Shown: in pieces, positions 1-4,676 of the stretch
Layout of the letters: every line of letters begins with the position of its first letter
Numbering within the stretch: position 1 is the first letter of the stretch
DNA from: JBGPGW01 sp041484095
GTDB lineage: Bacteria; Pseudomonadota; Alphaproteobacteria; CADEGL01
Direction of reading: 5' to 3'
Assembly: GCA_041484095.1 (NCBI GenBank)
Contig: JBGPGW010000224.1
Location: 1-6,062, forward strand
DNA length: 6,062 bases
The notes under the pieces: model-generated
Told to the model about the DNA's origin: nothing
The model's database searches: none
Seen by the model: only the letters and a program-made list of their open reading frames with translations
Translations under genes and position numbers: made by a program

Positions 1-281
1 ACCTGCTTCAAATAATAGAAATCAAACAACTTTGTTTCAAGGCCGGAATCGAACGCCTGGATGCGGGACCGAAGGGGGTGGTGCTGTCCTTCCGGGGCAA
101 CCGGTTCGCCAACCCCGTCGGCCTCGTCGGCCTCATCTCGAAGGAGGGGACGGCCGCGAAGCTCCGCCCGGACCACAAGCTGGTCTTCCGGCGGGAATGG
201 TACGATTCAGCAAAGCGCATCGCCGGCCTTCAGGCGCTCATCGGGCGTCTCGCGGCGATCGCGGCGAAGGAAGCGGCTTAG
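1..281 (+). CDS. mfd: Transcription-repair coupling factor Mfd, C-terminal end (5' partial)
   Basis: The open frame enters from the left edge (first full codon at 3) and ends at TAG 279-281, giving the last 92 residues. Mfd is a large SF2 DNA translocase that removes RNA polymerase stalled at lesions and recruits UvrA for nucleotide excision repair. The visible part is the C-terminal regulatory domain (D7), which restrains UvrA binding. It is recognised by the run around IERLDAGPKGVVLSFRGNRF followed by an ANP-GLV segment and a KLRPDHKLVF strand, the usual order in alphaproteobacterial Mfd. No helicase motif is in view because those lie upstream. The end is complete, with a short Ala/Lys-rich tail. 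The stop overlaps the stop of the convergent thiol oxidoreductase gene. The first 40 bases are unusually AT-rich and use rare codons (ATA ATA, CTT, TGT), yet they encode conserved-looking Mfd sequence, so the frame is real. Family identity is from memory of Mfd sequences, not a search. Confidence 0.9.
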   Translation, partial: LLQIIEIKQLCFKAGIERLDAGPKGVVLSFRGNRFANPVGLVGLISKEGTAAKLRPDHKLVFRREWYDSAKRIAGLQALIGRLAAIAAKEAA

Positions 282-925
282 GCTGGCTGCACCTGATCGG
301 CCGGTGCCTCGGCCGCCAGTTTGAAGGCGCGCTGGAACACGTCCGGCGATTGCGCACCCGACACCATGATCCGCCGTTCGATGATGAAGCACGGCACGCC
401 CTGGATGCCCATTCGCCGCGCGAGCGCATCTTCCGCCGCGACCGCCTCGAGGCCAGTGTCGCTGGCGAGGTAAGCCTCGGCCGACTGGCGATCGAGCCCA
501 GCCGCTGCGGCGATCGCCGAAAGCTCGTCGATCGATCCGACGTCGCGACCATCCACGAAATAGGCCGCGAAGAGTCCCTCGACGACCGCGTCCTGCCGGC
601 CTTGCTCGCCGGCATGGCGGATCAGCCGATGTGAAAGAAGCGTGTTGGGCGTGCGCCGGATGCGCTCGAACGCGAAGGCGATTCCTTCGGCGTCACCCGC
701 CTCGCGGATCGGCGCGTAGATATCGTCCGCGCGCTCGGCCCCGCCGAATTTCAGGGCGAGATAGGCGCTCCGCTCCATGCCGTCACGCGGCATCTCGGGA
801 TTGAGCTGGAAGGGCCGCCAGGAAATTTCCACCGCTGCGGGAACGCCGGCGAGGGCGCGCGCGAACCGCCGCTTGCCGATATAGCACCAGGGACAAATGA
901 TGTCGGAGACGATGTCGATCCGCAT
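278..925 (-). CDS. DsbA family (FrnE-like) thiol-disulfide oxidoreductase
   Basis: 215 residues, about the normal size for the FrnE/DsbA branch of the thioredoxin superfamily. The protein starts directly with the first beta strand (MRIDIVSDI), and the active-site motif C11-P-W-C14 follows, then YIGKR. The inserted helical domain occupies roughly residues 45-165. The cis-proline loop is G-V-P178, followed by C179 and the strand FII. There is no signal peptide, so it should act in the cytoplasm on disulfides, as known FrnE proteins do; its substrate cannot be read from the sequence. Relatives are also named 2-hydroxychromene-2-carboxylate isomerase-like, but the CPWC motif favours redox chemistry. 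The ATG at 923-925 is chosen because the fold begins there; a GTG lies one codon earlier, and no clear Shine-Dalgarno sequence is visible. The gene lies 49 bases downstream of the REC-REC-GGDEF gene on the same strand without a terminator between, so co-transcription is likely. Its TAA overlaps the mfd stop. An extra Cys beside the cis-Pro is slightly unusual. Confidence 0.9.
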   Translation of the reverse strand: MRIDIVSDIICPWCYIGKRRFARALAGVPAAVEISWRPFQLNPEMPRDGMERSAYLALKFGGAERADDIYAPIREAGDAEGIAFAFERIRRTPNTLLSHRLIRHAGEQGRQDAVVEGLFAAYFVDGRDVGSIDELSAIAAAAGLDRQSAEAYLASDTGLEAVAAEDALARRMGIQGVPCFIIERRIMVSGAQSPDVFQRAFKLAAEAPADQVQPA

Positions 926-974
926 CACCGCAGCATAGAGGAGCGGCGAGGGGAAGGCGACCGGGATGGCGGCG

Positions 975-2369
975 CTAGTGCCGGGTGGCGCGGGTGCGGA
1001 CGAGGGCGCTCGCCAGGCTGTCGCCCGGCTTGGCCGCGGCGATGCCGAATTCGAGCCAGACCCGGACCTCGTGGTCGATGCCCGGCACGACATAGTCGGT
1101 GCTCATCAGCACGCCTGCGATACGGTTGACCGCCACCAGCGCGTCGGTCGTTCCGGTCTGCGGCAGGACCACGAGGAACTCGTGATCGCCCACGCGCCCC
1201 AAGAGATCCTCGGCGCGCACCAGCGAATCCATCCAGTGGCCGAGCTGGCGGAAGAGAGCCTCCCCGGCCGCAGGTCCGTATTCCTCGGTGACGTCCTTGA
1301 TGTTCACGACCTCGAAGGCGGCGACCGTGACGGGCTTGGCGTTCTGGCCTGACTCCTGGGTGACGGCGCGGATATAGGCGTCGAGATAGGCCGTATTGGG
1401 AAGCCCAGTCAGCCGGTCGCTTCCGACATCCTTGAGCGCTGTCCGAAGCGCGGACTTCATCTGCTTGCGGAGGGATTCGCGGCGGACGAGCGTCTCGATG
1501 CTGAACCGCAGCTCGAGCGGATCGGAATACTCGGGCAAGCGGATCGTGATCCCGCGCCGGTGTGCCGTCGTCTCACGGAAATCGTCGAGCTCCGCGATCA
1601 GCACGACCGGCAGGTCGAAGAGGCGCGGGTTGCGCCTGATCTGCTCGGCCAGTTCGATTTCCGGCTCGGCGTTGCCGGCGGCATAGAGAACCAGCAGATC
1701 GGCATTGCCCGTCGAAACGAGGTCTTGGGCCGCGAACAGATTGCTCGCGCGCTCGACCGTGTAGCCGGCGGCGACCAGGGGGGCGAGGCTGTCATTCAGG
1801 GTCGAATCGCCCGACACCGTGACGATCGTCCCGGTATGGACGGCCGTATCGCGGTTCGGAAGCTTGACGGACGGCACGGCGCCGAGCGCCCAGACCGTCG
1901 CGATGCGGCGGCGCCACTCGGCGCGGATCGCCGAAAGACGCAGGAGAGGTGCGAGACGCGCGATCATCGCGGTCATGGACAGCGGACGCACGATCAAATC
2001 GTCGACGCCTTCGGAGAGACACTCGACGAACAGCGAATCGTTCGGCATGTCGGCCATGACAACGGCCGGCACGTCGGTGAGGGTCGGCTCACCCCGGAGC
2101 GCGCGCAGCGAATCCTTGAAACCCGGCGTATCGGATGTCTTCTCCACGATGACGAGGTCAGGGCGCTCGCTCTGGGCCAGCGCCATCACGCCGGAGATGC
2201 CGAGGGCCTCGGTCACGCGCACGCCGAGATTGCCGAGATCCCGCGCACGGCTGCGCAGGCGTACGGGATCATCGACGACGAGAAGAATATGGGCGGCGGC
2301 GCGCTCGATTCCCGCATGCGCAGCGGGTTGAGCGCCGCGAGACTTGTTTGGATCGGCATCTAAGGACAC
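975..2369 (-). CDS. PleD/PopA-type REC-REC-GGDEF protein, degenerate cyclase with intact I-site
   Basis: 464 residues with two receiver domains and a GGDEF domain in the order seen in PleD and PopA. REC1 (about 26-145) keeps the acidic pair D33-D34. It aligns without gaps to PleD from memory, and the phosphoacceptor Asp is E76, the Thr is A106 and the Lys is R128. REC2 (about 180-297) has no recognisable phospho-site, as in PleD. The GGDEF domain (about 314-456) keeps DRLTGLPN (318-325), but the metal-binding Asp is E353, the following ND pair is T-E (361-362), and the signature reads G394-D-H-E-F398 instead of GGDEF. The inhibitory I-site RxxD is present as R385-A-E-D388. The protein ends at SALVRTRATRH, lacking the final Y-AK--GRN helix. 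I infer a c-di-GMP-binding effector rather than a cyclase. PopA of Caulobacter, which uses its I-site to help bring CtrA to the ClpXP protease, is the known precedent. The start is GTG 2367-2369, the only plausible start before REC1; the Shine-Dalgarno sequence is weak. A CtrA-like box lies about 90 bases upstream. Confidence 0.88.
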   Translation of the reverse strand: MSLDADPNKSRGAQPAAHAGIERAAAHILLVVDDPVRLRSRARDLGNLGVRVTEALGISGVMALAQSERPDLVIVEKTSDTPGFKDSLRALRGEPTLTDVPAVVMADMPNDSLFVECLSEGVDDLIVRPLSMTAMIARLAPLLRLSAIRAEWRRRIATVWALGAVPSVKLPNRDTAVHTGTIVTVSGDSTLNDSLAPLVAAGYTVERASNLFAAQDLVSTGNADLLVLYAAGNAEPEIELAEQIRRNPRLFDLPVVLIAELDDFRETTAHRRGITIRLPEYSDPLELRFSIETLVRRESLRKQMKSALRTALKDVGSDRLTGLPNTAYLDAYIRAVTQESGQNAKPVTVAAFEVVNIKDVTEEYGPAAGEALFRQLGHWMDSLVRAEDLLGRVGDHEFLVVLPQTGTTDALVAVNRIAGVLMSTDYVVPGIDHEVRVWLEFGIAAAKPGDSLASALVRTRATRH

Positions 2370-2413
2370 GGTCCCGTCCCCATGATTGGGCCTAGCAGGG
2401 CAGAGGTTCGGCG

Positions 2414-2440
2414 CGGCTAGCCGGTACTTTCGGCTTGCCG
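2414..2440. repeat. Tandem 10-base dyads CGGCTWGCCG
   Basis: CGGCTAGCCG (2414-2423, a perfect palindrome) and CGGCTTGCCG (2431-2440, one mismatch at the centre) are spaced 17 bases start to start, with a 7-base spacer. Each unit is itself a dyad, so this looks like a pair of operator half-sites or sites. It lies 45-71 bases upstream of the GTG of the REC-REC-GGDEF gene and just beyond the CtrA-like box. The arms can also pair with each other (AGCCG at 2419-2423 with CGGCT at 2431-2435) as a small hairpin. No protein known to me is tied to this motif; function is unassigned. Confidence 0.45.
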
Positions 2441-2457
2441 ATCCTCGCGCGACAGGG

Positions 2458-2472
2458 TTAGGAAACGGTTAA
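2458..2472. promoter_or_regulatory. CtrA-like binding box TTAG-N7-TTAA
   Basis: TTAG (2458-2461), seven bases (2462-2468), then TTAA (2469-2472). This fits the CtrA consensus TTAA-N7-TTAA with one mismatch. Read on the minus strand it begins TTAACC, the form common in CtrA sites. CtrA is the alphaproteobacterial cell-cycle response regulator. The site lies in the divergent gap, about 90 bases before the REC-REC-GGDEF start and about 60 before the SDR start, so it could serve either gene. A TTAG/TTAA pair is a rare event in a GC-rich background, but a single box found by eye is only suggestive. Confidence 0.5.
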
Positions 2473-2531
2473 GGCCCGGATATCCCCCGGGTCGGTCCAT
2501 CCTCCGAACCCGAGCCAAGCTGGAACGCCCG

Positions 2532-3299
2532 ATGACGAGCCTTTTCGACCTGACGCGAGAGCGCATCCTGGTGACGGGGGCTTCGAGCGGCCTTGGCCTC
2601 CATTTCGCCCGCACGCTCGCCCGGGCGGGGGCCGCCCTGGCCATCTCCGCCCGCCGCCTCGACAAGCTCGAGACGCTTCAGCACGAGATCGAGAGCGCGG
2701 GCGGCCGCGCCCACCCCATCGCGATGGACGTGACCGCAGGCGACAGCATCCGGGCCGGGGTGGCCCAGGCCGAGGCGGCGCTCGGCGGCATCACCGTGCT
2801 CGTCAACAACGCCGGCATCGCCATCGTCAAGCCGCTCCTCGACTACACCGAGGAGGACTGGGACCAGGTCGTCGATACCAACCTGCGCGGCGCCTGGCTC
2901 GTGGCACAGGCCGTCGCCCGGGCCATGGTCGCGCGCGAGAGCGGCGGCTCGATCATCAACATCGCCTCCGTCCTCGGCATGCGGCCGATCGGCCAGGTGC
3001 CGGCCTACACGGCGGCCAAGGCGGGGCTCCTGCACCTGACGCGGACCATGGCCATGGAGCTCGCGAAGAACGGCATCCGCGTGAATTCGCTGACCCCCGG
3101 CTATGTCGAGACGGAGATGAACCGGCCGTTCTGGACGACGAAGCCGGGTCTCTCGCTCATCGCGCGCATCCCGCAGAAGCGCATCGGCCAGCCCGAGGAT
3201 CTCGACGGGGCGCTGCTGCTCCTGGCGTCGGACGCCTCGCGCTACATGAGCGGAAGCAACATCGTCATCGACGGCGGGCATCTCTGCAGCACGATGTAG
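2532..3299 (+). CDS. Classical SDR-family NAD(P)-dependent oxidoreductase
   Basis: 255 residues, the usual length of classical short-chain dehydrogenases/reductases, which oxidise or reduce hydroxyl/keto groups in the cytoplasm, normally as tetramers. The Rossmann cofactor motif TGASSGLG is at 15-22. R41-R42 after the second strand suggest NADP(H) preference. D66-V contacts adenine, and NNAG is at 92-95. The catalytic tetrad is N117, S146, Y159 and K163 (Y-x-x-x-K within AYTAAKAG). P189-G190 and the TEM segment (194-196) follow. The C-terminal end SGSNIVIDGGH is typical. All key residues are present, so it should be active; the substrate is not predictable from these motifs. The ATG at 2532 lies ten codons before the first strand; the Shine-Dalgarno sequence is weak. 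It is divergent from the PopA-like gene and followed after 111 bases by an acyl-CoA dehydrogenase on the same strand. A shared pathway on an acyl-CoA, such as a 3-hydroxyacyl-CoA step, is inference only. Confidence 0.92.
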   Translation: MTSLFDLTRERILVTGASSGLGLHFARTLARAGAALAISARRLDKLETLQHEIESAGGRAHPIAMDVTAGDSIRAGVAQAEAALGGITVLVNNAGIAIVKPLLDYTEEDWDQVVDTNLRGAWLVAQAVARAMVARESGGSIINIASVLGMRPIGQVPAYTAAKAGLLHLTRTMAMELAKNGIRVNSLTPGYVETEMNRPFWTTKPGLSLIARIPQKRIGQPEDLDGALLLLASDASRYMSGSNIVIDGGHLCSTM

Positions 3300-3324
3300 G
3301 CTCTCCTTCCGAATCGGAGAATCG

Positions 3325-3358
3325 GGCCTCATACTTCGAGGAACTCAGCATGAGGGCC
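3325..3358 (+). other. Potential hairpin A in the SDR-ACAD spacer
   Basis: GGCCTCAT (3325-3332) pairs with ATGAGGGCC (3350-3358) with one bulged base, enclosing a 17-base loop. It has no following T-run, so it is not a standard intrinsic terminator. Its 3' arm shares GGCC (3355-3358) with the next hairpin, so both cannot form at once. A small separate dyad, TCCGA-A-TCGGA, is at 3308-3318 just after the SDR stop. The role is unknown; an operator, an mRNA-stability element or a switch between two folds are possible. Confidence 0.4.
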
Positions 3359-3389
3359 GGCGCGAACATCCCGCATCATGCGCCCGGCC
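3355..3389 (+). other. Potential hairpin B in the acyl-CoA dehydrogenase leader
   Basis: GGCCGGCGC (3355-3363) pairs with GCGCCCGGCC (3380-3389) with one bulge. This is a GC-rich stem ending six bases before the Shine-Dalgarno sequence of the acyl-CoA dehydrogenase. Its loop side contains CGCATCATGCG (3372-3382), itself an 11-base dyad. It competes with hairpin A for GGCC at 3355-3358. The stem leaves the ribosome binding site free, so if it regulates translation the effect would be indirect. Confidence 0.4.
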
Positions 3390-3394
3390 ATCCA

Positions 3395-3402
3395 AGAGGA
3401 GA
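3395..3402 (+). promoter_or_regulatory. Ribosome binding site for the acyl-CoA dehydrogenase
   Basis: AGAGGAGA contains AGGAG at 3397-3401, nine bases before the ATG at 3411. It is the clearest plus-strand Shine-Dalgarno sequence in the window and fixes the start of the acyl-CoA dehydrogenase. Confidence 0.8.
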
Positions 3403-3410
3403 TTTGAACC

Positions 3411-4610
3411 ATGGATTTCCGCCTGTCACCCGAGATCGAGAGTTACCGCACGCGCATCCGCGCCTTCGTCGCGGCGCACGTCATGCCGGTCGAAGAAGAC
3501 CCGAAGGCCTATGACGAGGGCGAGAACATCAATGAGGAGGCGCTCGCACCGCTGCGCGCCAAGGCCCGGGCGGAGGGACTCTGGGCGCTCCAGATGCCGA
3601 AGGAGCGGGGCGGGCAGGGGCTCTCCGTCACCGGCATGGCCGCATGCTACGAGGAGATGGGCCGGTCCATCTTCGGCCCCGTCTGCTTCAACTGCCAGGC
3701 GCCCGACGACGGCAACATGATCCTCTTGAACAAGGTCGGCACGGAGGACCAGAAGCGGCGCTGGCTGCAGCCGATCATCGACGGCACGGCGCGCTCGGCC
3801 TTCGTCATGACCGAGCCGATGCCGGGCGGCGGTTCCGACCCGACCGTGATGCGCACGACCGCGGAGAGGAAGGGCAACGACCGCTGGGTCATCCGCGGGC
3901 ATAAATGGTTCTCGACGGGTGCGGGCGTCGCCGAACACTTCATCGTCATCGCGCGCACCTCGGGCGACAAGCGCAAGGGCCTGTCCGCCTTTCTCTTCCA
4001 CCGCGATCAGCCGGGCTGGAAAATCCTCCGCAAGATTCCGATCATGGGTCCGGAGGAGCATGGCGGACACTGCGAGATCAGCTTCGACGGGCTCGAGGTG
4101 CCGGACGAGGACCGCCTGATGGAGGTCGGCGACGGGCTCAAGGTCACGCAGATCCGGCTCGGCACCGCGCGGCTTACCCATTGCATGCGCTGGCTCGGCA
4201 TGGCCAAGCGCGCGCTCGAGATCTGCACGCCCTACATCAAGGAGCGCGAATCCTTCGGCGTGAAGCTGGCGGACCACGAGGGCGTGCAGTGGATGCTGGG
4301 GGAGGCCGCGATGGAGATCGAGATCGGCCGGCTCCTGACGATGCACGCGGCGTGGAAGCTCGACCAGGGCGACTTCGCGCGGAAGGAAGTCTCGATGGCC
4401 AAGGTCGCCGTCGCCGACGTGCTGCACAAGGCGGTCGACACGGCGATCCAGCTCATGGGGGCGAAGGGCTATTCCGGCGACACGCCGCTCGAATGGATGT
4501 ACCGCTATGCGCGCTGTGCGCGGCTGGTCGACGGCGCCTCCGAGGTGCACAAGATGGTGCTCGCGCGCAACCTCATCGCCGAGGGCATGGATTTCTGGCA
4601 GTGGGGGTAA
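3411..4610 (+). CDS. Acyl-CoA dehydrogenase, ACAD10/11-like subfamily
   Basis: 399 residues, full length for an FAD-dependent acyl-CoA dehydrogenase, which introduces the alpha-beta double bond of an acyl-CoA and passes electrons to ETF. The N-terminal helical domain spans about 1-125. The central beta domain carries the flavin-contact segment FVMTEPMPGGGSDP (131-144) and KWFSTGAG (165-172). The C-terminal helical domain includes R278-E-SFGVKLADHEGVQW and QLMGAKGYSGDTPLEW (347-362). At the place of the catalytic Glu of medium-chain enzymes, the sequence reads RLVDG-ASEVH, so the base is D374. From memory, RLADGPDEVH-type motifs with Asp occur in ACAD10/11 and their bacterial relatives, so this is probably a subfamily trait and not a lesion. 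The chain-length or branched substrate cannot be told. The start is set by a good Shine-Dalgarno sequence. It follows the SDR gene after 111 bases without a clear terminator, so an operon is likely. A strong hairpin lies ten bases past the stop. Confidence 0.93.
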   Translation: MDFRLSPEIESYRTRIRAFVAAHVMPVEEDPKAYDEGENINEEALAPLRAKARAEGLWALQMPKERGGQGLSVTGMAACYEEMGRSIFGPVCFNCQAPDDGNMILLNKVGTEDQKRRWLQPIIDGTARSAFVMTEPMPGGGSDPTVMRTTAERKGNDRWVIRGHKWFSTGAGVAEHFIVIARTSGDKRKGLSAFLFHRDQPGWKILRKIPIMGPEEHGGHCEISFDGLEVPDEDRLMEVGDGLKVTQIRLGTARLTHCMRWLGMAKRALEICTPYIKERESFGVKLADHEGVQWMLGEAAMEIEIGRLLTMHAAWKLDQGDFARKEVSMAKVAVADVLHKAVDTAIQLMGAKGYSGDTPLEWMYRYARCARLVDGASEVHKMVLARNLIAEGMDFWQWG

Positions 4611-4619
4611 GCGAACCGT

Positions 4620-4647
4620 CCGCCGCGCCGCCCAAGCGGAGCGGCGG
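4620..4647. terminator. GC hairpin between convergent genes, probable terminator
   Basis: CCGCCGC (4620-4626) pairs with GCGGCGG (4641-4647). Inside it, CCGC (4628-4631) pairs with GCGG (4636-4639) across a G/A mismatch, closing a CCAA tetraloop. The stem begins ten bases after the acyl-CoA dehydrogenase stop and sits between convergent genes, where a two-way terminator would be expected. Only a weak CCCCTTT tract follows about 17 bases later, with no T-run close by on either strand, so efficiency as an intrinsic terminator is uncertain. Confidence 0.6.
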
Positions 4648-4676
4648 CTCCCGTTCATGCCCCTTTAATCACCAAT

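Noticed and set aside
975..1000. Frameshift explaining the short GGDEF C-terminus
   Set aside because: The bases after the stop show no GRN- or AK-like segment in any of the three minus-strand frames.
1560..2363. Plus-strand open frame of 267 codons opposite the REC-REC-GGDEF gene
   Set aside because: It is Arg/Gly/Asp-rich with no domain; the minus-strand frame explains the region.
2475..2491. Hairpin CCCGG with CCGGG in the SDR leader
   Set aside because: It has a five-pair stem in GC-rich DNA, easily due to chance, with no link to a start or ribosome site.
2469..3332. Minus-strand open frame of 287 codons opposite the SDR gene
   Set aside because: It is an antisense shadow without motifs; the SDR frame has the full catalytic set.
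3325..3389. Intrinsic terminator after the SDR gene
   Set aside because: Neither hairpin is followed by a T-run, and the downstream gene is same-strand with a good ribosome site, so read-through is more likely.
3426..4658. Minus-strand open frame of 410 codons opposite the acyl-CoA dehydrogenase
   Set aside because: It is rich in Arg, His, Asp and Leu with no recognisable domain, the usual antisense shadow in GC-rich DNA; the plus-strand frame has clear family motifs and a good ribosome site.
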